Part shown: piece after piece, positions 29,301-43,361 of the stretch
How the letters are laid out: each line of letters starts with the position of its first letter
How positions within the stretch are numbered: the first letter of the stretch is position 1
Assembly: GCA_022829145.1 (NCBI GenBank)
Contig: CM040763.1
Span: forward strand, 4,894,641-4,958,640
Origin: Albula goreensis
Lineage: Eukaryota > Chordata > Actinopteri > Albuliformes > Albulidae
DNA length: 64,000 nt
Direction of reading: 5' to 3'
Made by a program: the position numbers and the translations under genes
Notes under the pieces: generated by a model
What the model was told of the DNA's origin: nothing
Database searches by the model: none
Seen by the model: only the letters and a program-made list of their open reading frames with translations

Positions 29301-32300
29301 CCTCCATTTGTATTCACTCGAGACTGAATGGTCTCGCCATCACAATAGTTTTCTGTAAAAGACAAAAAATCTGATACAAAGTATACTGCTCCAAAGTAAG
29401 TCGTATACTACTTTCAAATTTAGTCAAAAATGCAGATCATGAAAATATTAAGATTGACTGAACCGGTGAACTGGTGTTGAGGATTTTTTTTGACTGTAGG
29501 CTGTAAGTGGTTTTTAGATTGAATGGATGAAATGTTATGGACTTTTCTATGGTTCTGATTGGTTCTCTTTGATTGTCATGGGGTAGAATTTGTGGTTCTC
29601 ATTGGTTCACTGAATTCCCTTGTTCAGGTTCTGTTGTGCTTATTGGCTCTGAAAGTGCTGTTGCGCTGGTTCAGTGGTGCTGATTGGCTGGGGTTTTTTT
29701 CCTTGTTTCAGGAGGATCCAGAGGTCCGGCTGGCCATCCAGGAGGCCTTGTCCATGATGGTGGGAGCCTACGCCCAGCTCCAGGGGGCTCTGTTGAACCT
29801 TATGGAGGCTCTCGTAGCTGCTTACATGGGAAAGGTAAGCCCTGTACCACCTAAGATACTCAAAGCCTGTTTGTTGTGTAAACATCTCTCTGCAATCCTA
29901 ATCTGTACCCTGCCTGAGCTATGTTGTTCATAAACTATGGCCTCAAAACTACTATAGTCACCAAGCTATTTGCATTAGGAGTCTATTTGTCACTCTTTAG
30001 GCACCTGTACGAGAAGAGAATGTTCTCTATTCTTTATTTTTTTTTTCTGTTGTAATTTTTCATGTTTTTACGTTCACTCAAACAGCCAGAGGTACAGGTC
30101 CGTCAAGTGGCCATGAAGTTCGCCAGCACGGTGTTTGCCCCAGATCATGTCCCTTCCAGATACCTTCTGCTGCTGGCTGCTGGAGACCCGTGAGTGTGAC
30201 CTCCATCCGCCCATATATGCACCCATCATTCAATAGGCAGCTCTGATGGTGCCATGTCTCCTGCATCCACCACCCAATCAGCAGCTCTGATGGTGCCATG
30301 TCTCCTTCATCCACCTCCCAATCAGCAGCTCTGATGGTGCCATGTTCTGGTCACATGCATAAACACATGTCATGCATATACCTTTGATTTTGCCATAATC
30401 TTATTTATGAAATGTCTTGTAAACATACCTGTGTAGTATGCCACAACTATCTTTAATTATCCTCTGTGCCATGGGTCCCCCTCTTGAGCATAAACTGCAT
30501 GGCTGAATGCAGCGTAGCCTGACGTATAATCTGAGGTGTGCTGTGGTGCTGCAGGAGGGAGGAGGTCCATGCGGAGGCCCAGCAGGTCCTCAGAGCTGTC
30601 CCCAGCCAGAGCACAGAGAAGGAGGGCTGCTAGCCCATGCCTTCCTTCCCAGAGATGGTCAGCTACATCCAGGAGAAGGTAAGTCCACCAAAGGCATTTT
30701 GAAGGACTGTTTTACTCATGGTAACTGTTTGTTGAGTCATCTTCTGCACGTATTCCTAGCTATATTTTCTCCTTACATGATTCATGAGAAGTGTACCTAA
30801 TTCCTTGAATGAGATCTAAGCTACCCAGGGATTGTTTTTTTGTCATTTTATGGGTGAAGAGAATAAAATAAACAGTGAAACTTTGATCTGTGGGGGAAAA
30901 AATGGGCTTTAACATGTTTGGATTGTATTCTGTATCCCGCAGGCAGCCCAGAGGATGAAAACTCCAGCAAAGTACATCGTCGGAAATTCAACTCTCCCAT
31001 TCAACCCCTCTGCGTTTGGAGAGGTGATTTTCAAAATGACTGTTTGTCCCTCCAGTCCCCCTGTAGCTACTAAAGATAATACATGCACGATCAGTCACTT
31101 CCTTCACATTATTTATATCTCCTTAATCTTCATAGGATTAGAAAGGATGGTTTAAGTACATATACTTAGTTATGTATGTGTTGGTCGTACAACACTTATC
31201 TGAGCTTATAAAAGTGGAGCCTCAAGGTGAAGTTGATTAAGTCCATAATTACAGTCGTAAATCAGGCAGATTAAGACTGTGTAGGCTCATTCTGAGTTAT
31301 CTCCAGTGATAAATCACTGAAAAGGTGATGAAGAAGCAGCATGCAGTGATGGATTGAAAGCCACTCTTGCACTGGGTCCTGTTTTTCACCGTCTTTGTTA
31401 ACTGATTATTTTCTATTGTCCTTGTGTGGTGCCCATGGCACATGATATTGTATTACCTGGTAACTGGTTTTTAGCTGGATGTAGGTGTTTAGGAGGTACT
31501 TTAGGTGAATTATGCTTCTTTTGCATTCAGTCTGTTTGCATAGCTGGATATTTGCTGGAGCAGTTCAGCTTAAGTGCTTTGCCATAGAATACGGTAGCAG
31601 CGCCTTGTGTGGAGTCAAGCCTGCAACCTCTATGTTAAAAGCCCAGTTCCTCAATGTCTTCTCCCCACTGATCTGGCACACTGGTTTCCCCTTGGGGATA
31701 AAGGAAGTTCATGCCCCAGATTTAGCCTCACTTCTCTGGCTATATAGTGTCAGCTAATACTAGGTGAACCTGTGATTCGCAGTATTTAGAATTCAATATT
31801 TTGGATGAGCTTCTTGGTGCATTAAAAGTAACCTTATACTGGCAGACTACAGAACCTTATTTAAATGTGCAGCAGATTCATCTACTAATTAATTAGTTCA
31901 GCTAATGGGGGAAATGAATTAGCCATATTTTTTAATCAGTTGGCAGCCTTACTCAAAACTTCTCTCTCTTCTCCAATTCCCCGTCCAGATTATACTGTAC
32001 CTACGCATGTGCCTTGCCCACAGTGCAGGGGCCAAGCCCACCACTCAGAGCCTGGCGGACATGCAGGACAACGCCCCCGCCATCGGGCGCTACGTCCAGA
32101 GCCTGCTGGCCTCTGAGCCCCTCCCCTCCTCCTCCGCCCCTAAGGGTGGGGAGTCCAACCCTGTGCAGGTGTACATGGACCTGCTGCAGCAGCTGCTGTC
32201 GGCCATCGGGGGTGAGTGTTCCACGCACGCACGCACGCACATGCACACACACACAAAGGACACACTGGCACTGTTTTGACAGGGTAGAGACGCTTGCAGA

Positions 32301-35300
32301 ATATGATAGCCCGGCCAAACGGATGCGTGAGTGCAAAATTAGACCAGGCCTGTAAACACTGGCCCCAAACAGACCGTGTTTATGACTGGTCACAGTCTTC
32401 ATGCCCTGTTGGCATTTTCTCTTTTTTTAAACTCTCTCTCTCTCTGTGTGTGTGTGTGTCTGTGTGTCTGTGTGTGTGTTCTTACCTATGCCGGACTTCT
32501 TTTGAGTCTAAAACTACTCATCCCACAGCACCCTACACAAATTTGGACCAGGCTGAAATGCTTGTGGATTTGTTTGTGTTGTACATGGGCTCTGTACCCC
32601 AGTTTTTTTGGCAATATTTGAAACACTGCAATAGAATATTTACACTTTTGTTTACATTAATAATACACATTTTGTGTTGTTTAACAGGAATCCCAGTCAT
32701 GTACTGTCTGCTCGAAGTGGTTTCTGTGCATCCTCAGAAACTTGCTCCTAAATTCATTGACAAGATCGACTGGATTAAGGTACATTTCTGCTCTATTTCC
32801 TCATTGTGCTTAGAATGCTTAGATGTATTGTGCTCACATTTCATTACCAAATTAAATCTTGTTTATGCGTGAGTACAGGCTGTATTCACTTGACATTTTT
32901 AAAGCAGAGGCTTTTGAAATACAAGGCATAGCAGTTTAAAAAATATTGCTGTTGTTTATCTTGTGTTTTTTATCCTTTTCCGTACAGAGTCTGATGACTA
33001 CCAACAAAGAGGACATGCGAGAGCTTGCAGCTCAGCTGTACGCAGTGGTTGTTTCCACCATGTCTGGAAACGAGTTAAAGTCAGCAGTGCAGAACCTCGT
33101 GAAAATCACAAAAGATAACCATGTATGCTGTTTTAAATGTCTCATATAACTTGTGTTCTCCATTTTATCCTTTGGCTACAGACGAACGTTTCTATTTTTG
33201 TTGAGTAAGGACGCCAAAGCTCATTGGCGAGCTTTACGATTGACCTGGTTCCTTTTTTATTTACATTGCTCCAGAGCCCTGAGACCCAGCACGGCGCCAT
33301 TTTGGCTCTAGGTTACATGGTCGGCAGGTATCTGAGCAAACGGAAGTCCTCTGCGTGGGGTGACTCGCACAACCAGGACCAGCACATGAGCACAACCCCC
33401 AAAGAGGACGAAGAGGTCATCTGTTTGGCCACAAACACCATAGGTTAGTGCCCCTATATGCAAGGTTACATTCACATGTGAGCTTCATATCGTCAGAATT
33501 AGCAACTGACTGACTAATTGGTTTCTTGGCAGACCACCTCAGTTAAACCACACTACAGAGGCTCACAGTTAAGACCTCATAGTTATGAGCCAGACCAGTG
33601 AAATGGTGCCAGTTCTAATCCCTAATCACCTCCCAGTTAATTCTGACTTGCTCAGCAGTGTGGCTCAACTGGAAGGTGAATGTTGCAGTTTTGAGCGGAC
33701 ATGCCATTTTGAAGCATGCTATATGTAGGTGCATCACCTTACATTGATTCTGGTCTACAGTATGGACCACTAGAGGATTCACACTTCATGTAGACAGCAA
33801 ATTTTTATTTTTGGATTCATCATAAATGATATTGAAATGAGAAAGAGAGACATTGATTTTTTTATATTATAAGACTCGCAGCGGTAAGCATGAAAGCAGG
33901 CACGCTTGAATCCTAACTCCGGTGTTTCTGGCAGGCTCGTTCCTGGACAGTAGCTCCCCCCTGCTGGCGCTGGCAGCCTGCACAGCCCTGGGGGAGATCG
34001 GGCGTAACGGGGCCCTCCTGGTGCCCAGCGAAGGGGAGGGCTTCACCAAGCTGCATGTGGTGGAGAACCTACTCGCTAGAATCCCCTCTGGCAAGGAAAG
34101 CTCCAAGGTACCCATCCACTACAGCCATTATTCATTTCCAGAAATAACCCGTGGTTCTCCATTCCCTTAAGCATTATTTCTTCTTCCTTTTTCTAACCTA
34201 TCTGTCTCTTTTTTTAATGTTGAATTTGTACCATTCAAAATGCAATGATACAGTAAAAGTGCAGTAATCAACACAAGTGTACCTACTTAAGGCTAACCTT
34301 CAGAATTAGTCCCACCTCAACCATTATCCCTTTCCCAAATGCTCCATCCATTATCCATTGATGGAACCGCACTCTACCATTGGTATATAAGGGGCAGTGA
34401 TGAGAGATGGCTGTGTCTCTCCCTGCAGATGAAGGAGCGGGCCATACAGACTCTGGGGTACTTCCCGGTGGGAGACGCAGAGTTTCCCCATCAGCAGAAG
34501 CTGCTGGAGGGTCTAATGGGGTCTGTGGAGGTACGTGTTTGTCTGCACTGATCAATCTTCCTGCAACCCGCTTTGGACTATATGTGCCTGCTAAATGACT
34601 CGATTGTAAATGTTGCTCTGTGGGCCTGTGGTCAGCCTTTGCTTCGAGAGTGTGTCTGTACTGATCAGTCATTGTTTCAGTGTGTCTGAGTGTTTCAGGG
34701 TGTGTGTCTGTACTGATCAGTCATTGTTTCAGTGTATCTGAGTGTTTCAGGGTGTGTGTCTATGCTGATCAGTCATTGTTTCAGTGTGTCTGAGTGTTTC
34801 AGGGTGTGTGTCTATACTGATCAGCCATTGTTTCAGTGTGTCTTGAGTGTTTCGGGGTGTGTGTTTGCGCTGATCAGTTTGGGGTTCAGAGCTGTGACTT
34901 CCCTCCCAGGCAAAGCAGGTGGAGCTGCAGTTCACTGTGGGCGAGGCAATCACTAGCGCCGCCCTAGGGACCAGCTCAGGGGCTGCGCGGGACATCTGGA
35001 CCTGTACTGAGGAGGAGTACACCCCTCCTACCAGTGAGTCCCTCACTCACTCGCTCTCTCTCTCACACACACACACAGCTACCTTATGCTACCAGTAACT
35101 TACTGATTTGAACCAATCTTTTTATTTTGTTATGGAGCACAACCTTTTAATTGGTTGAAAGAAGTAGGTGATTGACAGCCAGCTGTAGCCAACAACCCCC
35201 GCCCCCCCATGTTTGGTGCCAAGATATCTCATTTTCTCATCTTCTACAAATTGGGTTTGTTAGTTGACAGAAAATGTCCAACATGTAAAATGAAGTATGA

Positions 35301-38300
35301 AGGGGTCCATACAGAGGACAGGAGCTTCTATCCTCTCTGATTTCTCCATGCTTCAGCTGGGAATGAGCTGTATCTGTGTCTGATGAAGCGCTGGTCTCTG
35401 CCCCTCAGACGTGAGCAGTAATGACGTGGTTCCCTGGGTCCTGAACACCATCCTGACCAAGCACATCCCAAGCCAGAACCCCCACGTGCGCCAGGCCGCC
35501 TGCATCTGGCTGCTGTCCCTGGTCAAGAAGCTCAGCCAGCACAAGGAGATCAAGGTGGGCCCATCTCCATTTTCAACTGTGGGAGACATTGTACCCGCAC
35601 TGCCATGTGTCAGTAAAGGTTCAACCTGCAAATGAACCTTATGATTTGGTTAGACGTTATGGAAGGTAAGTCTGGCATTCAGATTTTAGCATGCCATGTC
35701 AATGTACATAGACCCCACTTGCATTCAGACCTTGAAGCCAACAATCCTGGCTACTGGTGGGTTTGCTATTCCTATGGACAACACATTTGCTTTAAAAAAA
35801 AACTCATTTGGATGCAAAGTAGATCATTTTGAAGGCAAACAGAAATTCGGCTAGGCAACGATATGGTATGAGCTTTTACCTGAGTTTTAATTTTATGCAA
35901 GCTTTAATTTTAGTTTTAATTTCAAGGATTTCAGAGAATGTAGCAACCTTTTAGGAACATCTAGAGGGCATTATACTCAAAGATATGATGGTTTCATTTG
36001 CCCCAGAGTCGGCTCCAGTATTTTTTTTTTTATAGTTTGTATTACTCTTGAGTGAAATTGATTACCTTGTTTGTCCCCCTCAGTCGCATCTGAAAGAGGT
36101 TCAGACTGCTTTTATCTCCACCCTGTCGGATCCGGACGGTGAGTATTCTTGCCAGCTGCAAATGCACGTTCAGCTCCAGTTGCAGGATATTCCACTCTTA
36201 GGCGATATCCTTGAAAACCGCAGATGTGTGATTCAAAAGAATTTCAATAACTACATTCATAAGAATCCATGCTCAGGATTCTTGTACAGGTGAACCTTTG
36301 TTGACCCCTGTCCTTGTGAAAATGGGAGTGTGGAGCTTTTGGGTGCAGGTAAATACAGTTCCACAGGTGCTTTGATGTTCCTGGGTTATTTCACTACCCT
36401 GATGACTCAGGCTCTGTAGATGTCTGCTGTAGACATGGCTCTGTTTTCACTCGGGATTACAGAGCTCTGTTTCTCACCCGAGGTACACTGCAGGTGATGA
36501 TAAAACTCTTCAGTTATATTTGTCTTGATGATCAGATTCTATGATGGATTGAATTCTGATGGTTCTGTAACCAGATGCATTTTGATGATGCAGCTCTATG
36601 GGGGAATTGTGTTTTGATGATAAATTGTATCCTATATTAGGTTTTGATGATAAAAAAGCTCAATTGAGTTTTAGTACATTTAATTGGTTAAATGCATTTA
36701 GACGATAAAACGATCAGTTGGCATTTGAAGATACAGGTCTGTCGACTTGCATTTTGACCATAGATATCCAGCGAACTGTTCGGATGATGGAACTCTATGG
36801 TAATTGCGTGGTGTGTAACTGTTTGAACCCCTGTGCTGTCAGAGCTGAGCCAGGACGTGGCATCCAAAGGGCTGGGTCTGGTGTATGAGCTGGGCAGCGA
36901 GCAGGATCAGCAGGAGCTGGTGTCCACCCTGGTGGAGACGCTGATGACCGGGAAGAGGTAAGGCCTTCGTCTCTCTTTGGGTTTTGGGCTAGGGATGCAA
37001 AACAGGACCATTTGTTTTCAGGAGATATTTACATTTAGGGATATGGCAGACATCCGGATCCAGAATGACTCATATTTTATATTTGTGCTCGGGCTGCAAG
37101 ATGCATTTTTTCAGGTTTTAAATAATTGAAACTGATTTAATACATGAATCTCTTGTTTATCAAGTTGTATCATGCCATCACGATAATCCATAAATTAATC
37201 GCATATCACCTTTTTTCTCCATATTGTGCAGCCCTAATTTTTACACGCTATCAATTTATATAGCTGGATATTTACTGAAGCGGTTTAGATGAAGCACCTT
37301 ACCCTGTGAAACCTGCACAGAGGTCGATGAACGGTAGACTAGGTGTTTCTGACATGATCTAATGAGAACGTTCATTTCAATACTCTGTGTGAAACCTGCA
37401 TGTTTTTGACCCCTAGGATGAAGCATGCTGTGTCTGAAGACACTGAGGTGTTTCAGGGCGGCTCACTGGGAAAAGCACCGGACGGGCAAGTAGACTACAT
37501 AAAAATCTGCATGTTTTATTCCTATGTCTGTTTCCAATCAGAGAAGTATTAATGTATGTCATAAATGTATGCTAACTTGTTCTTGATGTGTTTCATACTT
37601 GTTTTTCGTATGTGTTTTATTTATAGTCAAGGGCTGTCCACCTACAAGGAGCTTTGCTCTCTTGCCAGTGATCTTAACCAACCAGATCTGGTGTATAAGT
37701 TCATGAATCTTGCTAACCACCATGCCATGTGGAACTCCAGAAAGGTATGTATCAAGGCAAAGTCTCCACTGTAGGTTTTTACAATAGCTTGGTGTCTCTG
37801 ACCAACTTTCTGGGGATGTGCTTTCCTAATAAGCAAATTTTCATTCAGTATCTCTGAAAAATGATCTCTGGGTCGCTGAGTTGGTTTGTGAACTGATATA
37901 CTGCTCAAGCCAAGCCAGTCTGATATTAGAAGTCTGTCAGCACCAATCTGTTGACGGGAAACTCAAGCCAGAAAACTTAACAAAGCATTCCAGATGATCC
38001 TGGAGCTGATAGTGGGTTAAAGTTGTGGTGTGCAATTTACTCTGAGTAGAAACACTGGTTTGTAACTGTTTTGCCTTGATAACAACTCTGTTTTGGTTAA
38101 GGCATGGTGCTGTTGTGCTGACTGTGCCATTTCTCTTCTCAGGGGGCTGCTTTTGGGTTTAACATGATCGCTGCCAAGGCAGGGGAACAGCTGACCCCCT
38201 TCCTGTCCCAGCTGGTGCCCCGTCTCTATAGATACCAGTTTGACCCCAATCTGGGCATCCGACAGGCTATGACCAGCATCTGGGATGCCCTCGTCACAGA

Positions 38301-41300
38301 CAAAACACTGGTATGACCCCCTATTATAAACAGGAAGTGATGTCATTGGTGTGTGATTAAGATCTTTCAGTTTAGTATGATTAAGATTTTAGCACTGACA
38401 TGAGAAATTGTGTTCGTCTGTGATTGGAGCCTAATGCTTTATAGGACTGTAGTCATTAGTGATTGAGGTGATCTCCTTATAAATATTCTAATTACTAAAG
38501 ACTTGCTGCCACTTTCCAGTCAAAACAGCCTTTTTTCGTTCTTTCCTCTCTTTCTCTGTACAGGTTGACAAATATCTAAAAGAGATCCTTCAGGATGTCA
38601 TAACAAACTTAACCAATAATTTGTGGAGAGTTCGCGAATCAAGGTGTGTCTCACCCTAATTACACAAATAGTCTAATGATCATTGCAAATTCTTTTTAAA
38701 ATGTGACCTGATAACCCCTGTTTGTGTGTTGTAAGGATGAGGATTCGGTCTTATTGTATTTTGTTTCTTTATTTATGTTGCAATAGTGATGTTTGTATAA
38801 AAACACAAAAAAAACACGATATTGCAGATGATTGCATTAAATATAGCTACATCGATATTTCGTTGTATAACATATTTCAGCGTCGGTAAACCGCCTCTGT
38901 TGTCTTTGTAGTTGCCTAGCCCTCAATGATTTGATTCGTGGGAGGCAGCTAGATGACATCATTGACCAGCTCGCCGAGATATGGGAGACCTTGTTCCGGG
39001 TGCGGGATGACATCAAGGTAACATCCTGCTTTAATGTGAACTTTCAAAAAAGAAAAAAAGAAAAAACATCAGCCTTCATCTGCCACAGTGTGCTTCACAT
39101 CCTTTTATATTGCATATGAACTTGAGCTTTTTATTCTCTGAGTTGGTGGAATGCTTTTCTTGTCAAATTGCAAATTCCATCCAGAATTATAATTCTCTCT
39201 CTCTCTCTCCCTCTCTCCCTCTGTCTCTCAGGAGTCGGTGCGGAAAGCAGCTGATATGGCTCTCAAGACTCTCAGCAAGGCAAGGCCCCTCTCCCTTTTA
39301 CCTTAGCAACCGTCACCGTGACGGAGTCTGACAACGAGTCTCTGAAACAGGATCCGTTTCGCTTGCTGTGGATCAGCCAATGAGCCTCAGTAGCAGCAAC
39401 ACTTTGAGAAGTGCCAGTCGTCACCTCTAATCGGTGAAAGTGAGAGGAGTTACCTGATGAAGCAGGCCCTATAGCAGTGGAGAGGGTTTAAAAAGGCCAA
39501 AAATGGGAAGCACTGTAGCTTAATAGTTAAAGAGCGGGTCTCCCAATGCAGAGGTTGCAGGTTTGATTACCAGTTGAAGCACTACCACTGTACCCTTGAG
39601 CCACGTAAGCAACCTAAATTGCTTCAGCAAAGTATCCAGTCGTACGAATGGACAGTGTAAAAACAAAACTCTTACTCCGGATAAGGGTGTCCACTAAAAG
39701 CATAAATTTGAGTGCCTAAATGCCGAACAGTGTTGAGAATGTAAGCTGTGGAAGTAACTGTGGACCAGAGCGTATGGTCTGAATGTAAATGTGCTAAGCT
39801 TTAGCATGACCGTGCTGCAGGTGTGTGTGCGGATGTGTGAGTCAACCGGAGCGGTGGCCCAGAAGACAGTGGGAGTTCTGCTGCCCACCCTGCTGGATAA
39901 GGGGATCGTCAGCACTGTGGTGGAGGTGCGCACTCTCAGGTAAGGTCAGCCAGCCACCCACCTCAAACGCACAAAGTTGATCTCAGTAACAATTACCTCA
40001 CACAGCGCTAACTTGAGTCATCCTGACATTTTTCAGTTATATCACAGCCTGCAGTTCAATATGCTATTGCACATTGATCCAAGTCCAAAAACTGATGCCA
40101 GTGTGTTTTTTTAAGTATTTAAATATTCAGTTTTTTCCCCAGATACTTGATTTAGTAAACATCTGTTATATCAGATATTGTTTATCCTAGTTTGTTCTAG
40201 CATTCATTCAGTTATTGACTGATATGATCCGTTCACGCATTCCTTGTATGTGCGAATGTTGCTGTGTCCCTCAGCATCCAGACGCTGGTGAAGATCAGTA
40301 AGAGCGCTGGCAGCAGGCTGAAGCCCCACACCCCCCGCCTGGTCCCCGCCCTGCTGGAGTCCCTGAGTGTGCTGGAACCTCAGGTGCTCAACTACCTGAG
40401 CCTGAGAGCCACCGAGCAGGAGAAGGTACGAAGAGAGAGAGAGCTCACCTGGGTTTCTGTAGCCATGCCGCTAACATGCAGTGAGCTACAGAGAGAGAAC
40501 ACTGGGGATTCTATAGCTATGCTGCCAGCAGTCAAGTGTAATAAGCATTACATAGAGAGCTTCTGTAGGTCTGTTTCTAACAGCCAGGCAGTTCTAGAGA
40601 TATAATGCTGGAGTTGACTCAGTTCTCACAATCCCTGCCGCACTGCGTAGAGGTTATGAGTATTACAGAGAGATCGTCGGGGTTTCTGTAGCTCCGCTGC
40701 TAACGTTTAAGGGTTATGAGCACTCCGGAGAGAGAGCGTTTTGAAAACGTAAGGTCTGCTCCCCTCCTTCTTTTGATTTGATTTTCCCTTTTCTGTTCCA
40801 ACACCTTTACGCCATTCTTTGTTATGCTAATAGCTCTTCGTCTAGCAGCTGGGGCTTATGAGTGTAGCAGATGCGCTGTTTGAGCTCTGCGAAACCCGGG
40901 CACCGAGAGTGAAATGCCTTCGCTCCTCACAGTGTTTTCTCTTTGATCTCTTGCTCCAGACGGCAATGGATACAGCGAGACTCAGTGCAGCCAAGTCCTC
41001 TCCAATGATGGAAACAATCAACATGGTAAAAAAAAAAAAATCCTGCCGTGCTGCCATTTCATGCTCTTATCTGGTTAAATTGCTATATAATATCATAAAA
41101 CCAGGAGTGGGACCTTGCAGGGGGAGAATATGAATTCATTGAAGTGTGAAAACTTGTATATTCCATGTTTTGAGAACCCTTTGCTTCCACTTACAGAACC
41201 ATAAGCATTGCCACTTAAGAGTAAAAACTGCCTGTACTTTGAATATACTATGTATGAATATCAGAATAGAAGACCATTCAGAGCAGAAGGTGTCTGTTTT

Positions 41301-43322
41301 CCTCTCTTATTATCACAGTGTCTGCAGCATATGGACATTTCTGTACTGGGGGAGCTCGTCCCCAAGTTGTGTGACCTCCTGAAGAGTGGTCTTGGTTTGG
41401 GAACAAAGGTAATTCCTCCACCCTTCCCACAGTGCACTGCAAGTCCACCTACTGCTGCTCTCTGTGTAGGTTACTGAATGTGACAGATGGTCTGGTATGT
41501 AAAATGGTCTAGGTTGTCCATTCTCAGGCCCATATAAAAAATGAGTGTGCGCTTCCAGCTTTCAACTATGAATAAACCGTTGTTGTTTCCAGGGTGGATG
41601 CGCCAGTGTTATCGTGTCGCTGACCGTTCAGTGTCCTCAGGACCTGACGCCTTATTCAGGTAAGATTACCTGTCTGGCCTCTCTGTCGGTTTGAGTCTCT
41701 TGCTGGATGCACCTGTTAAGCAATCGATCAATAAATCTTTACTATCCTTGATGTATAATTTTTTTGAGCTGCTGAGATGAAATGTCAATGTAAAACAAGA
41801 AGGACAGCATTATGGAACATTGAGCCCACAAACACAGCGGTATTAAAAAACATGAACTGTAGAAGTAAAAGGTTACTTAAGATGGTGAGGTCATAAAATG
41901 GTTTGAGAGGAACAAGTAAAACGCAATTTGAACGTACATGTATTTTGGGGGAAAATGAACATGTTTTGTAATGGGGGTGCAGTATACCACTGGCCAGGTG
42001 GAAGTAGTGAATGTATGCTGGGTTGTGAAGGGGATGACTGGTGTCTAGTGAGTGTCCTGGTTTAATGTGTTAATGCATGGGGCAGTGTGTCTGTTTCACC
42101 ACAGGCAAACTGATGAGTGCTCTGCTGAACGGCATCCACGACCGCAGTGCAGTGGTGCAGAAGTCCTTTGCCTTCGCTCTTGGACACCTCGTCCGGGTAG
42201 GTTCAGAGTAACTGTGAGCCAATCGGGTTTCAGTGTGGGTAGGATCTTAGCAGGTGTGGGCCAATCAGATTTCACAGTGTGGGTAGGTTCATAGGAGGTG
42301 TGGGCCAATCAGGTGTCACAGTGTGGGTAGGTTCATAGTAGCTGTGGACCAGTCAGGCTTTACATTGTGGAAGCGTTCCCAGTAGCTTTTGGCCAATCAA
42401 GTTTTGCCACCAGGTCTGCTTTTTCTCATTAAACAATAAACGTTTCCTTTTGCAGACTGCAAAGGACAGCAGTGTGGAGAAACTTCTGCAGAAGCTCAAC
42501 TCTTGGTATCTTGAAAAAGAAGGTGAGATTTTTATGATTAATTCAGTTAAAACACTTGTAAATTTGTCTTTGATTGCACTACTTCATCAGTGGTTATCTG
42601 TAATTCTCAACCATATTCCGATTAGCAAGTCAGATACTCACTTGCTCAATGCTGTCTCCTTTTCTGGCAGTCAAGTTCCTAAAGATGACTATATGTTCTG
42701 TATAATAACTGCACCTACACCATATGCTGTTTGAAAGCTACTGACCATGACTGTGTCCATCTGTCCAATCAGAGCCCATCTACAAGTCGTCCTGCGCCCT
42801 GACGGTGCATGCCATTGGCCACTACAGCCCAGATGTGCTGAAGAGCCACGCGGGGGTGGCACTGCCGCTGGCCTTCCTGGGCATGCATGAGGTGCCCGAC
42901 GAGGAGAAGGGCGAGAACTCGGACTGCAGCCTGTGGGCGGAGGTCTGGCAGGAGCACGTGCCTGGTATGACACAGGCCTGAGACTGGCATCCCATCAGGC
43001 CTTGCAGCTAACGCTGCTCTGGCTTAACGTGGCTCTGTCCTGACACAGCTCTCAAATAACACTCAAGAAAACAGAAGCACAGTGTAGATTTGAAGTCTTA
43101 CTGACTAATTGATGTCTTTGCTGAGGTTATTTTTTTCAGGTTACATCATTGTTTTTGGATGAGGCATGCTAATATTGCTAGTCATAATTTTTTCATTGTT
43201 CATGCAGACATTGAATTTGCTAAAAGCTCATCTTTGGATGCACATTACATTTAAGAAAGGGGCATCAACTTTGGGTCAACTGTGACTTGAACAGATTGTT
43301 CTGGCTTCTAACCCCCCTTCCC

Positions 43323-43361
<39 letters not shown>

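Noticed and set aside
33535-33700. SINE-like 'ctcatagttatgagccagac' block in ecpas intron 21
   Set aside because: Similarity to the other SINE copies is too weak to define orientation or edges.
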